Positions 48,945-57,775 are shown, numbered from the stretch's first letter. The stretch is DNA of 64,000 bases from Streptomyces sp. NBC_00820 (GCF_036347055.1 NZ_CP108882.1:5808501-5872500); one strand, 5' to 3'. Numbers and translations: made by a program. The notes: generated by a model not told the origin, from the letters alone.

Positions 48945-50375
48945 ATGGCCCCAAGCGCCATGAGTCGTGGCAAAGACAACTGGATCTCCTCTCTCTCCGA
49001 AGCCCAGCCGGTCCCGTACTGGCTGGAAGACCCCGGCAAGCCCCACCCCGAACCCGCCCTCACCTCCGCCGAGACCTGCGATCTGCTGGTCGTCGGCGGC
49101 GGCTACAGCGGACTGTGGGCCGCGCTCAACGCCAAAGAGCGCGACCCGCGGCGGGACGTGGTCCTGCTGGAAGGCCGCGAGGCGGGCTGGGCCGCCTCGG
49201 GCCGCAACGGCGGCTTCTGCGCCGCCTCCCTCACGCACGGCCTGCCCAACGGCCTCGCCCGCTGGCCCGGCGAGATCCACCGGCTCCAGGAGCTGGGGAC
49301 GCGCAACCTCGACGAGATCGAGGCCGCGCTCGCCCGGCACGGCATCGACTGCGACTTCGAGCGCACCGGCGAGATCGACGTCGCCACCGAGACCTACCAG
49401 GCCTGGGAACTGCGCGACTGGTACCGGGAACTGGAGGACAAGGGCCTGGCCGGCGGCATGGAGTTCCTGGACGCGGACGCCGTGCGCGAGCAGGTGAACT
49501 CGCCCACCTTCGCGGCGGGCCTGTGGGACCGCCGGGGCGTGGCCATGCTCCACCCGGCCAAACTGGCCTGGGGCCTGAAGCGGGCCTGCGTGAAGCTGGG
49601 GGTGCGCGTGTACGAGCACACGCCCGCGCTCACCCTGAAGCCGTACGGCGCCGGCATGGCCGTCAGCACCCCCTACGGCTCGGTCCGCGCCCGCCGGGTC
49701 GTGCTCGCGACGAACGTCTTCCCGAGCCTGCTGAGGCGCGTGCGCTCGTACACCGTGCCGGTCTACGACTACGCCCTGATGACCGAACCGCTCGACGCGG
49801 AGCAGCTCGCCTCGCTCGGCTGGAAGAACCGCCAGGGCCTCGGCGACGCGGCCAACCAGTTCCACTACTTCCGGCTGTCCGCCGACAACCGCATCCTGTG
49901 GGGCGGCTACGACGCGATCCACCACTACGGCGGCCGGGTGCGCTCGGAGTACGACGACCGCCCGGAGACCTACGCCAAGCTCGCCGGGCACTTCTTCACC
50001 TGCTTCCCGCAGCTGGAGGGCGTCCGCTTCACACACGCCTGGGGCGGCGCGATCGACACCTGCTCGCGCTTCTCGGCGTTCTTCGGCACCGCCCACCAGG
50101 GGAAGGTGGCCTACGCGGCGGGCTACACCGGCCTCGGTGTCGGCGCCACGCGCTTCGGGGCCGACGTGATGCTCGACCTGCTGGACGGGGAGCGCACCGA
50201 GCGGACCGAGCTGGAGATGGTCCGCAGGAAGCCGCTGCCGTTCCCGCCGGAACCGTTCGCCTGGACCGGCATCGCCCTCACCAAGTGGTCACTGGCCCGC
50301 GCGGACGCCCAGGCCGGCCGGCGCAACCTGTGGCTGCGGACGATGGACCGGCTGGGTCTGGGCTTCGACAGTTAG
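48945..50375 (+). CDS. puuB: FAD-dependent gamma-glutamylputrescine oxidoreductase-like enzyme (PuuB-like)
   Basis: 476-residue flavoprotein of the DAO family. The FAD-binding GGGYSGLWAALNAKE lies near residues 48-62, and EGREAGWAASGRNGGF follows. The C-terminal WGGAIDTCSRFSAFFG and AAGYTGLGVGATRFGADVMLDLL complete the cofactor site. In the Puu pathway this enzyme oxidises gamma-glutamylputrescine to the aldehyde. The location directly after potC and an aldehyde dehydrogenase supports that. ATG 48945 follows AGGGAGTTG. From memory it corresponds to SCO5671. Other amine oxidases are the alternative. Confidence 0.8.
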   Translation: MAPSAMSRGKDNWISSLSEAQPVPYWLEDPGKPHPEPALTSAETCDLLVVGGGYSGLWAALNAKERDPRRDVVLLEGREAGWAASGRNGGFCAASLTHGLPNGLARWPGEIHRLQELGTRNLDEIEAALARHGIDCDFERTGEIDVATETYQAWELRDWYRELEDKGLAGGMEFLDADAVREQVNSPTFAAGLWDRRGVAMLHPAKLAWGLKRACVKLGVRVYEHTPALTLKPYGAGMAVSTPYGSVRARRVVLATNVFPSLLRRVRSYTVPVYDYALMTEPLDAEQLASLGWKNRQGLGDAANQFHYFRLSADNRILWGGYDAIHHYGGRVRSEYDDRPETYAKLAGHFFTCFPQLEGVRFTHAWGGAIDTCSRFSAFFGTAHQGKVAYAAGYTGLGVGATRFGADVMLDLLDGERTERTELEMVRRKPLPFPPEPFAWTGIALTKWSLARADAQAGRRNLWLRTMDRLGLGFDS

Positions 50376-50402
50376 CGGACCGGGGCACCCCCCTTGGTAG
50401 AT

Positions 50403-50416
50403 GTGACCCAGGTCAC
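50403..50416. promoter_or_regulatory. Crp-type site upstream of the small protein at 50513
   Basis: GTGACCCAGGTCAC is a perfect 14-bp palindrome. It fits the GTG-N6-GNCAC consensus recalled for Streptomyces Crp. It sits 97 bp before the start at 50513 and 28 bp after the puuB stop. Confidence 0.5.
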
Positions 50417-50512
50417 GTCGAAGAAAATCCGGGAACCCGCGTAATGCCCGCCGGGGACCTCCCTCTCTTCCGCTGAGGCGCGACCCGCGTCCACGAGAAA
50501 GGGAGGTCTCTC

Positions 50513-50965
50513 ATGGCTGGGGCGAAAACGGCGGTCGAGTGGCTGGCATCCGTCGCACCGGATCCGGAGGCGTGCCGCTGGGAGTGGGAGCGCAACCCCC
50601 TCGGGGTGGCCCTGCTGCCCGCGGGCAAGGCCTGGGACGTGCTGATCCTCCCGGGCGACCTCGGCTATCCCACCCTGGACGTGCTCACCCGTGTACTCGA
50701 CCAGCCGGGTCCGGTGCTGGCCGACTTCGGGGACAACAGGGTGGGCTTCTTCGTCCCCCCGGGCACCGCGGCCCGCTGGCTCGGCACCGGCATCCGCACC
50801 GCCGGATCCGGCACCTGGATCGTGGTGCCGTACCCGGGCCGGGCGACCCAAGGCGTGCGCTGGCTGGTGCCGCCGGACGGCTCGGGCACGCTGTCCGACC
50901 CGGCACTGCTGGAACTGGCGATGCACGAGGCGGCGGCGGGGCCGGCCGGGGGTGGGCGGGGTTGA
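50513..50965 (+). CDS. Small conserved protein, primase/polymerase-N-like
   Basis: 150 residues. The core CRWEWERNPLGVALLPAGKAWDVLILPGDLGYPTLDVL and FFVPPGTAARWLGTGIRTAGSGTWIVVPYPG, with the ending GVRWLVPPDGSGTLSDPALLELAMHEAAA, resembles the N-terminal part of small Streptomyces proteins named bifunctional DNA primase/polymerase-like. No catalytic DxD or primase residues can be identified, so enzymatic activity is doubtful. ATG 50513 follows AAAGGGAGG. It is preceded by a Crp-type palindrome and is followed immediately by the chitinase promoter. Confidence 0.6.
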   Translation: MAGAKTAVEWLASVAPDPEACRWEWERNPLGVALLPAGKAWDVLILPGDLGYPTLDVLTRVLDQPGPVLADFGDNRVGFFVPPGTAARWLGTGIRTAGSGTWIVVPYPGRATQGVRWLVPPDGSGTLSDPALLELAMHEAAAGPAGGGRG

Positions 50966-50977
50966 CGGCCGGACATC

Positions 50978-51006
50978 TTGACAACCGGATTGGTCCGGAC
51001 CAGGTT
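50978..51006 (+). promoter_or_regulatory. Chitinase promoter with DasR-type dre operator
   Basis: TTGACA (50978-50983) and a weak CAGGTT (51001-51006) are 17 nt apart. Between them and overlapping the -10 lies the perfect palindrome TGGTCCGGACCA (50991-51002). It matches the TGGTCtaGACCA core of the DasR-responsive dre element and of the direct-repeat motifs in Streptomyces chitinase promoters. Confidence 0.7.
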
Positions 51007-51050
51007 GAGTGCGCTCCGCTCCTCCAACTCCCCCAAGCACGGAGGCACTT

Positions 51051-52850
51051 GTGGAACGCTCCAGACCCCTGGTCGCACTCCTCGCGGCCCTGGCCCTGGC
51101 CGTGCCCGGCGTCACGGCGCTCTCGTCGGCCGCGCGCGCGGCCGACGCGGACGCCGTGACGAACGGCGGGTTCGAGTCCGGCCTGTCCGGCTGGACCTGC
51201 ACCGCCGGTACGACGGTCGGCTCACCCGTGCACAGCGGCGGCTCCGCGCTGCAGGCGACCCCGGCCGGCAGCGACAACGCCCAGTGCGCGCAGACGGTCA
51301 CCGTCCAGCCGAACTCCGCGTACACGCTGTCCGGTTACGTCCGCGGCGCGTACGTCTACCTCGGCGCGACCGGCACCGGCACCACCGACGTCTCCACCTG
51401 GACCCCGTCCGCCCCCGACTGGCAGAAGCTGACCACCACCTTCACCACCGGCCCCGCCACCACCAGCGTCACGGTCTACACCCACGGCTGGTACGGCACC
51501 GGCGCCTACGACGCCGACGACATCTCCCTCATCGGACCGGGCGGTGGCGGCACCGGTCAGCCGCCCGCCGCGCCCGCCGGCCTCAGGGCCGGCACCGTGA
51601 CGTCCTCCTCCGTCGCCCTGTCCTGGTCGGCGGCGACCGGCGCGACCGGCTACGCCGTCTACCGCGACGGGGCCAAGGTCCAGACGGCGAGCGGGACCTC
51701 GGCCACCGTCACCGGACTCTCCCCGTCGACGGCGTACAGCTTCCAGGTGAGCGCCACCAACGCCGCCGGCGAGTCCGCGAAGTCCGCGGCGGTGACCGCC
51801 ACGACCGGTGCCGGCACCGGAGGCGGCTCCGGCGACCTGCCCGCCCACGCCCTGGTCGGCTACCTCCACACCACCTTCGCCAACGGCTCCGGCTACACCC
51901 GCCTCGCCGACGTCCCCGACAGCTGGGACGTCATCGACCTCGCCTTCGGCGAACCCACCTCGGCCACCTCCGGCGACATCCGCTTCAACCGCTGCCCGGC
52001 CGCCGAGTGCCCGAACGTCGAGAGCGACGCCGACTTCAAGGCGGCGGTCAGGGCCAAGCAGGCGGCCGGCAAGAAGGTGCTGATATCGATCGGCGGCCAG
52101 AACGGCCAGGTCCAGCTGACCACGACGGCGGCCCGCGACGCCTTCGTCGCCTCGGTCTCGAACATCATCGACACCTACGGCCTCGACGGCCTCGACATCG
52201 ACTTCGAGGGCCACTCGCTGTCGCTGAACACGAACGACACCGACTTCAAGAACCCCACCACGCCCGCGATCGTCAACCTGATCTCCGCGCTGAAGACCCT
52301 GAAGGCCAGGTACGGGGCGAAGTTCGTGCTGACCATGGCCCCGGAGACCTTCTTCGTGCAGATGGGCTACCAGTTCTACGGCACCGGCAAGTTCGGCGGC
52401 CAGGACCCGCGCTGCGGCGCCTACCTCCCCGTCATATACGCCCTGCGCGACGCCCTGACCCTGCTGCACGTCCAGGACTACAACTCGGGTCCGATCATGG
52501 GCCTCGACAACCAGTACCACTCCATGGGCGGCGCCGACTTCCACATCGCCATGACCGACATGCTGCTCACCGGCTTCCCAGTGGCGGGCGACGCCGGCAA
52601 CGTCTTCCCGCCGCTGCGCCCGGACCAGGTGGCGATCGGCATGCCCGCCTCCGTGAACGCCGGCAACGGCTACGTGGCCCCGGCCGAGGTCGACAGGACC
52701 CTGGACTGCCTCACGAAGCGGACGAACTGCGGCTCGTACCCGACCCACGGGACCTGGCCCGCTCTGCGGGGTCTGATGACGTGGTCGGTGAACTGGGACC
52801 GCTTCTCGAACTGGGAGTTCCAGCGGAACTTCGACGCCTACTTCGGCTGA
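51051..52850 (+). CDS. chiB: Secreted GH18 chitinase with CBM and FnIII domains
   Basis: 599 residues. A signal peptide (to about residue 31, ending ARA) is followed by a beta-sandwich carbohydrate-binding module (NGGFESGLSGWTCTAGT... to ~165), a fibronectin type III domain (~178-262) and a GH18 barrel (~270-599). The GH18 motif DGLDIDFE is at 379-386 with catalytic Glu386. LISIGGQNG is the other family strand, and MTWSVNWD gives the C-terminal Trp. GTG 51051 follows GGAGG. N-acetylglucosamine-responsive DasR control is predicted from the upstream palindrome. The symbol comes from the remembered SCO5673 correspondence. Confidence 0.88.
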   Translation: MERSRPLVALLAALALAVPGVTALSSAARAADADAVTNGGFESGLSGWTCTAGTTVGSPVHSGGSALQATPAGSDNAQCAQTVTVQPNSAYTLSGYVRGAYVYLGATGTGTTDVSTWTPSAPDWQKLTTTFTTGPATTSVTVYTHGWYGTGAYDADDISLIGPGGGGTGQPPAAPAGLRAGTVTSSSVALSWSAATGATGYAVYRDGAKVQTASGTSATVTGLSPSTAYSFQVSATNAAGESAKSAAVTATTGAGTGGGSGDLPAHALVGYLHTTFANGSGYTRLADVPDSWDVIDLAFGEPTSATSGDIRFNRCPAAECPNVESDADFKAAVRAKQAAGKKVLISIGGQNGQVQLTTTAARDAFVASVSNIIDTYGLDGLDIDFEGHSLSLNTNDTDFKNPTTPAIVNLISALKTLKARYGAKFVLTMAPETFFVQMGYQFYGTGKFGGQDPRCGAYLPVIYALRDALTLLHVQDYNSGPIMGLDNQYHSMGGADFHIAMTDMLLTGFPVAGDAGNVFPPLRPDQVAIGMPASVNAGNGYVAPAEVDRTLDCLTKRTNCGSYPTHGTWPALRGLMTWSVNWDRFSNWEFQRNFDAYFG

Positions 52851-53484
52851 GCAGAAGGGACAGACCGGTCAGCAGCACGGCGCACAGCAGCCAACTGGCC
52901 ACCACGTCCAGCGGCCAGTGCCAGCCCCGCCGCACCAGCCCGTACGACACCCCGAGCACGAGTGCGGCGCCGCAGCCGACGGCGGCCCGGCGGGCGGCGG
53001 GGGAGCGGAGCCAGGGCAGCAGGAGCAGGGCCGCGGCGCCGTACCCGACACCCGCCGTCGCCGTATGGCCGGAGGGGAAATAGCCGACGGCCGGGGGCAC
53101 CACGGGGGTCCCCGGCCGTGCGGTCCACTCCTTCAGCGGTACGACGACCGCCGGAAGCAGCGCCATCAGGAGCGCCGCGGCCAGGGGCGGCAGCCACCAC
53201 CGGTGCGTGCCGGCGGCGCGGCCCCGCCAGGCGGCGTAGCACAGGGCGAGCACCAGCACCGGTACCGCGACCTGGATGTCGCCGAGATCGGAGAGGAGCT
53301 CCGAGAGGCGGTCGGGGTGCACGAGGTCCCGGCTGAGCCGCGCGTCGAGCCGCAGCAGCGGACCGTGGCCGACGACCTGCCAGGTGATCAGGGCGAACAG
53401 GACGGCCGGGACCCCGAGGAAGGCGGCGTACGCGGTGCGCCGGGCACGGGGGGCCGGTTGCTGGGAAGGCGGCTCGCAGGACAC
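52711..53484 (-). CDS. PAP2-family membrane phosphatase with antisense 3' extension
   Basis: About 257 residues with six helices of the type 2 phosphatidic acid phosphatase family. The three catalytic motifs are seen: KEWTARPGTP (motif 1), GYFPSGHTATAG (motif 2) and SYGLVRRGWHWPLDV (motif 3, SRxxxxxHxxxD-like with SY in place of SR). After the last helix (LCAVLLTGLSLLLS) the frame runs ~45 Ser/Arg-rich residues, overlapping the 3' end of the chitinase gene by 140 bp on the opposite strand. The native stop may have been lost; another frame stops at 52838. GTG 53484 is the start used. Confidence 0.75.
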   Translation of the reverse strand: MSCEPPSQQPAPRARRTAYAAFLGVPAVLFALITWQVVGHGPLLRLDARLSRDLVHPDRLSELLSDLGDIQVAVPVLVLALCYAAWRGRAAGTHRWWLPPLAAALLMALLPAVVVPLKEWTARPGTPVVPPAVGYFPSGHTATAGVGYGAAALLLLPWLRSPAARRAAVGCGAALVLGVSYGLVRRGWHWPLDVVASWLLCAVLLTGLSLLLSRSRRRSSAGTPSSRSGPSSPTTSSDPAERARSRGSGTSRSSSAS

Positions 53485-53894
53485 GCGTCCAGCTTCGCAG
53501 GTGCGGCCCGGCGTGCGAGGAAGGAGGTCGGCCGCCCCGGAACAAGGGGGGGTGGTTCCGAGGCGGCCGTCCGGATCGGAGTGTCGCACGCCCCGGGGGG
53601 TTTGGGGCGGCGACCGTCCGATCGGTGAGGAGATCCCGGAGCCGTCAGGCGCCGGTTGTGTGCGCGAGGGCACGACCAGGTCGAAGCTGGGGAGGCCCCG
53701 GCCTGAAGTCGTCCACAGTCCCCTGTGGACGAGGTGTATCTCTCATCGGGATCGAACTTACGGCAGGCCACGATGGTTGGGCAGACGGAATCGCGTCCCG
53801 CCATCCACCTCGCACACGTTCTTCACATGCCTGCCGCAGCCGTCCTTCAGAGGTGCGGACCAGTCGCTCAGATGCGCGGCCCGCGGCGCGTGCC
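53485..53894. other. Intergenic region with two hairpins, no supported gene
   Basis: 410 bp between the PAP2 start and the gabT end. It holds a 13-bp stem with one mismatch at 53530-53568 (GGCCGCC-C-CGGAAC) and a perfect 8-bp stem at 53711-53730 (GTCCACAG/CTGTGGAC, 4-nt loop). The latter is a plausible gabT terminator. Open frames across it lack ribosome binding sites. A short minus-strand stretch just beyond gabT reads protein-like but has no start. Confidence 0.5.
53711..53730 (-). terminator. Hairpin downstream of gabT
   Basis: A perfect 8-bp stem GTCCACAG/CTGTGGAC with a TCCC loop lies 165 nt beyond the gabT stop. It is the first strong fold downstream of that gene. Confidence 0.45.
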
Positions 53895-55229
53895 TCAGAT
53901 GCGGGAGAAGGCCTGCTCGATGATGTCCAGACCCTCGCCCAGCAGGTCCTCGCCGATCACCAGCGGGGGCAGGAAGCGGAGCACGTTGCCGTAGGTGCCG
54001 CAGGTCAGGACCAGCAGGCCCTCCTGGTGGCAGGCCTTGGCCAGCGCGGCCGCCGCCTCCGGGTTCGGCTCCTTGGTGGCGCGGTCCTTGACCAGCTCGA
54101 TGGCGATCATGGCGCCGCGGCCACGCACCTCGCCGATGATGTCGAACTTCTCGGTCATGGCCTCCAGGCGGCCCTTCATGACCTCCTCGATGCGCTTGGC
54201 CTTGCCGTTGAGGTCCTGCTCCTTCATCGTCTCGATGGCGCCGAGCGCGGCGGCGCAGGCCACCGGGTTGCCGCCGTAGGTGCCGCCGAGGCCGCCCGCG
54301 TGCGCGGCGTCCATGATCTCGGCGCGGCCCGTCACGGCGGCGAGCGGCATACCGCCCGCGATGCCCTTGGCGGTGGTGATCAGGTCCGGGACGATGCCCT
54401 CGTCCTCGCACGCGAACCACTGGCCGGTACGGCAGAAGCCGGACTGGATCTCGTCGGCGACGAAGACGATGCCGTTGTCGGCGGCGAACTGGCGGATCGC
54501 GGGCAGGAAGCCCTTGGCCGGCTCGATGAAGCCGCCCTCACCGAGCACCGGCTCGATGATGATCGCGGCCACGTTGTCCGCGCCGACCTGCTTGCTGATC
54601 TGGTCGATCGCCATCTTGGCGGCCTCGGGACCCGCGTTCTCCGGGCCGGTCGGCCAGCGGTAGCCGTAGGCGACCGGCACGCGGTACACCTCGGGCGCGA
54701 ACGGACCGAAGCCGTTCTTGTACGGCATGTTCTTCGACGTCAGCGCCATCGTGAGGTTCGTACGGCCGTGGTAGCCGTGGTCGAACACGACGACCGCCTG
54801 GCGCTTGGTGTACACGCGGGCGATCTTGACGGCGTTCTCGACGGCCTCGGCGCCCGAGTTGAACAGCGCGGACTTCTTGGCGTGGTCGCCCGGGGTCAGC
54901 TCCGCGAGGGCCTCGGCGACCTCCACGTAACCCTCGTACGGCGTGACCATGAAACAGGTGTGGGTGAAGTCGGCGAGCTGCGCGCTCGCCCGGCGTACGA
55001 CGGCCTCGGCGGAGGCGCCGACGGAGGTCACGGCGATGCCGGAACCGAAGTCGATGAAGCTGTTGCCGTCGACGTCCTCGATGACACCGCCACCCGCGCG
55101 CGTGACGAAGACCGGCAGCGTGGAGCCCACGCCCTGCGCGACCGCGGCGAGACGGCGGGCCTGCAGCTCCTGCGACTTCGGGCCGGGAATGGCGGTGACG
55201 ACGCGGCGCTCCTGCGGAAGTGCGGTCAT
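53895..55229 (-). CDS. gabT: 4-aminobutyrate aminotransferase GabT
   Basis: 444-residue class III PLP enzyme transferring the GABA amino group to 2-oxoglutarate, giving succinate semialdehyde. The PLP lysine is K288 in LITTAKGIAGGMPLAAV. FNSGAEAVENAVKIAR and VFVADEIQSGFCRTGQWFA are the phosphate and Asp motifs. GIAVTSVGAS and GGTYGGNPVACAAALG are typical of GabT. ATG 55229 follows CAGGAG with correct spacing; the longer frame to 55352 is non-coding. It works with the dehydrogenase at 59747 to take GABA from polyamines to succinate. Confidence 0.92.
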   Translation of the reverse strand: MTALPQERRVVTAIPGPKSQELQARRLAAVAQGVGSTLPVFVTRAGGGVIEDVDGNSFIDFGSGIAVTSVGASAEAVVRRASAQLADFTHTCFMVTPYEGYVEVAEALAELTPGDHAKKSALFNSGAEAVENAVKIARVYTKRQAVVVFDHGYHGRTNLTMALTSKNMPYKNGFGPFAPEVYRVPVAYGYRWPTGPENAGPEAAKMAIDQISKQVGADNVAAIIIEPVLGEGGFIEPAKGFLPAIRQFAADNGIVFVADEIQSGFCRTGQWFACEDEGIVPDLITTAKGIAGGMPLAAVTGRAEIMDAAHAGGLGGTYGGNPVACAAALGAIETMKEQDLNGKAKRIEEVMKGRLEAMTEKFDIIGEVRGRGAMIAIELVKDRATKEPNPEAAAALAKACHQEGLLVLTCGTYGNVLRFLPPLVIGEDLLGEGLDIIEQAFSRI

Positions 55230-55490
55230 GCGGGGCTCCTGGGGGGTATTACGGACTCTTGCCTTCTTTTCCCGCAGGCTAAGACGGGTGCCGCGGGGTG
55301 GGCATGCTCCATGTGGGCGTTGTCGGTGATTCCGGTTGTCCGCGATGGACATAGCCGGACCGGGACCGGCCGGCGCGCGGCCGCGGAGCCCACAGGGTGC
55401 CGTCGGCCGCGTAAACGGTGAACTCCCCTTGCCGGGGCGTTAGATTGGCTCGCTGACGGTGACGGAACGGCTGGTCAGGGGGCAACGTCG
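55230..55490. promoter_or_regulatory. gabT / membrane ATPase divergent promoter region
   Basis: 261 bp between divergent starts. A partial palindrome TTGTCC-N5-GGACAT lies at 55336-55352, about 107 bp upstream of gabT. It resembles the TTGT...ACAA symmetry seen for some PucR/CdaR-type regulators. An additional TTAGATTGGC near 55440 could be a rightward -10. No firm promoter is assigned. Confidence 0.35.
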
Positions 55491-57617
55491 ATGGACAGCG
55501 ACGGGACGCGGGACACGCGCCGCACGCAGGCGAATCCGGTGCCGCGCCCTGCGGCGCCACCGGAGGGCTCCGCCCTGCCGCCCATGCCCGCGATGCCGCC
55601 CGGCGCGCCGCCCCGGCCGGACGGTGCGGCCTTCCTGGCCTGGCTGCGCGCCCCCCGGCCCGAGGCGGCGCCCGGCGTGTGGCGGCTGGGCCACCTGCCG
55701 CGCCCCGAGCAGGAGCCCGAACCGACCCCGGCCCGCCAACTGCTCAGCGGCGCCCTCATCGCCTTCCTCGTCGGCTGGCTGGTGTGGTCCCTGCTCTGGA
55801 ACGGCTACCTCGGCGGCTGGTGGGTCATCCCTCTGGAGTTGTTCACCCCCGACTCCTGGCGCGAGGGCAACGACCGGGTGGGCAACGCCGTCCTCTGGTA
55901 CTCGTACTACACCCTCATCGCCCTTGCCATTCTGCTCGTCGTCGGCCGCCTCGGCCGCTGGGGCGAGGTCTGGCGGCGCTACGGCCCCCCGGCCTGGCGC
56001 CCCGCCGGAGCGGCCGGACAGCCGGCCCCCGCGCCCGAGCGGGACCCCGCCGAATGGCCCCAGCTGCGCGCCGAGGGCGCGCACGAGGCCGCCGAGCGGC
56101 TGGCCGCCGAGGCCAGGACCGGGATCATGCGGGACGTCGACCACGCGCGGATCAGCCGAGCCTGGCAGAGCGTGCGGTCCGGACGGCACGGGCTGACGGC
56201 CTTCACCGGAGCCGTGCTGAAGGACGGCTCCGGGGCCTGCGCGCACCCCTCAGGCGACCGCGACCTGCCCACCCGTCACGCCCGCCACGACCTGCTCACC
56301 GGGCAGGTCCGGCTCGGCACCACCGCCGACGACCCGCGCAACCCCTACCACTACCGGGGTTCCGGACTCGCCCTCGGACCCGACCTGCTCGGCACCTCGC
56401 TGCTCGCCGTCGGCCCGGCCGGCTCCGGCAAGACCGGCTCGCTCATCCGGCCGCTCGCCGAGTCCCTGTGCCTGCACGCCCTCGCCGGGCGGGCCGCCGT
56501 CGTGGCGGTCGGCGCGGCGGGCGCCGGCCTCGGCCCGGACGGGGCGTACGACGTCGTCGTGCGCGTCGGACACCCCGAGTCCGTCTACGACCTCGACCTC
56601 TACGGCGGCACCACCGACCCCGACGAGGCCGCCGCCATACTCGCCGAGGCCCTCGTCGGCGACCTCGCCGACCCGCACCCCGGCAGCGACAGCCGACGCT
56701 CCACCACCGTCCTCGCCCAGCTGCTCGGACCCTTCCAGGCCGTCCACGGCCGCTTCCCGTCCGTGCCCGAGCTGCGCGGGCTCCTCGACGGCGCTCCCGG
56801 CCCGCTGGCCGCACTGCGCAAGGGGCTCACCGACACCGGCCAGGAGCCGCTGCTCAGGGAACTCGACGCCCGGGAGCGGCAGATGGCGCACCCCGGCGAC
56901 GTGGGCACCGTGCTCGCCGACCGGATCGCGCTGCTCGACCGGCCCGCCTTCGCCTCCTTCTTCGACACCTCCGGCCACACCCGGCCCTTCTCGCTCAAGG
57001 CCCTCGACCATCCGGTCCGGGTCCGCATCGACCTGCCCGAGCGCGGGCACGCCGACGCCTCCCGGATCCTGGCCCGGCTGGTGCTCGCCCAGTTCACGGC
57101 CGGCGTGACGGTGCGCGAGGACCGGTCGCTCTTCGCCTGCCTGCTGCTGGACGACGCGAGCGGCGTCGTCACGCCGGAGGCCGTGCGCGGCATCCAGCGG
57201 CTGCGCTCCGCGGGCGCGGGCGCCGTGCTGACCCTGCGCACCCTGGACGACGCGCCCCGGCCGCTGCGCGGCCCGCTGCTCGGGGCCACCGGCTGCCGGA
57301 TGGCGCTGTCCGGGCTCACCCCCTGGGACGGTCAGGACTTCGCCGAGGTGTGGGGCAAGGAGTGGACCGAGGCCCGCGACGTCACCGACCGGCAGATCAT
57401 CGCCGAGACCCCGGCCGGCAAGGCCGTCCACATGCTGCGCCGCGTCATCACCGGCAAGGCGCCCACCGCCCGGGCCGTCACCGTCCGCCAGGTGGAGCGC
57501 GAGCGCTGGTCCGCGTCCGAGCTGGCGCACGGGGTGCCGCCGGGGCACGCGGTGCTGTCGCTGACGACCGTGCGGGGCGAGCACGCGCCGCCGTTGCTGG
57601 TGGATCTGCGGGGGTGA
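55491..57617 (+). CDS. Membrane-anchored ATP-binding protein (TraG/VirD4-like P-loop)
   Basis: 708 residues. A Pro-rich ~85-residue N-terminus is followed by two transmembrane helices (LLSGALIAFLVGWLVWSLLWNG and WYSYYTLIALAILLVVGRL). The large cytosolic domain has Walker A AVGPAGSGKTGSLIRPLAE near residue 310. LFACLLLDDASGVVTPEAVRGIQRLRSAGAGAVLTLRTLDDA serves as Walker B and the following segment, as in TraG/VirD4 and FtsK-like pumps. GRLGTTADDPRNPYHYRGSGLALGPD precedes the P-loop. ATG 55491 follows AGGGGG. It appears chromosomal rather than part of a conjugative element, as no relaxase or tra genes flank it. The role is unknown. Confidence 0.75.
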   Translation: MDSDGTRDTRRTQANPVPRPAAPPEGSALPPMPAMPPGAPPRPDGAAFLAWLRAPRPEAAPGVWRLGHLPRPEQEPEPTPARQLLSGALIAFLVGWLVWSLLWNGYLGGWWVIPLELFTPDSWREGNDRVGNAVLWYSYYTLIALAILLVVGRLGRWGEVWRRYGPPAWRPAGAAGQPAPAPERDPAEWPQLRAEGAHEAAERLAAEARTGIMRDVDHARISRAWQSVRSGRHGLTAFTGAVLKDGSGACAHPSGDRDLPTRHARHDLLTGQVRLGTTADDPRNPYHYRGSGLALGPDLLGTSLLAVGPAGSGKTGSLIRPLAESLCLHALAGRAAVVAVGAAGAGLGPDGAYDVVVRVGHPESVYDLDLYGGTTDPDEAAAILAEALVGDLADPHPGSDSRRSTTVLAQLLGPFQAVHGRFPSVPELRGLLDGAPGPLAALRKGLTDTGQEPLLRELDARERQMAHPGDVGTVLADRIALLDRPAFASFFDTSGHTRPFSLKALDHPVRVRIDLPERGHADASRILARLVLAQFTAGVTVREDRSLFACLLLDDASGVVTPEAVRGIQRLRSAGAGAVLTLRTLDDAPRPLRGPLLGATGCRMALSGLTPWDGQDFAEVWGKEWTEARDVTDRQIIAETPAGKAVHMLRRVITGKAPTARAVTVRQVERERWSASELAHGVPPGHAVLSLTTVRGEHAPPLLVDLRG

Positions 57618-57717
57618 GCGGCGCGACCGCGGGGGTAAGACGGGTCCGGGCGACGGTCGGACCGGCATCGTACGGTGAGGCAGAATCGGCATAGGCCGTT
57701 CATACGCGGCGGCCAAT

Positions 57718-57734
57718 TGATCACCATGATCACC
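57718..57734. promoter_or_regulatory. Direct TGATCACC repeats upstream of the PucR gene
   Basis: TGATCACC occurs at 57718-57725 and 57727-57734 (9-bp period), 42-58 bp upstream of the PucR start. Each copy contains the palindrome TGATCA. It is a possible autoregulatory or activator site. Confidence 0.4.
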
Positions 57735-57775
57735 GGATCTCCGCAACCCCACCGCGTTCCCGACCTGAAGGTCCC

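Noticed and set aside
53640..53890. Possible tRNA or remnant gene next to gabT
   Set aside because: No cloverleaf can be formed and the protein-like minus-strand stretch lacks any start. Only a short hairpin is supported.
55491..57617. TraG/VirD4-like ATPase as evidence for an integrative conjugative element
   Set aside because: No relaxase, integrase, replication or attachment-site genes flank it. The surrounding genes look like stable chromosomal metabolism.
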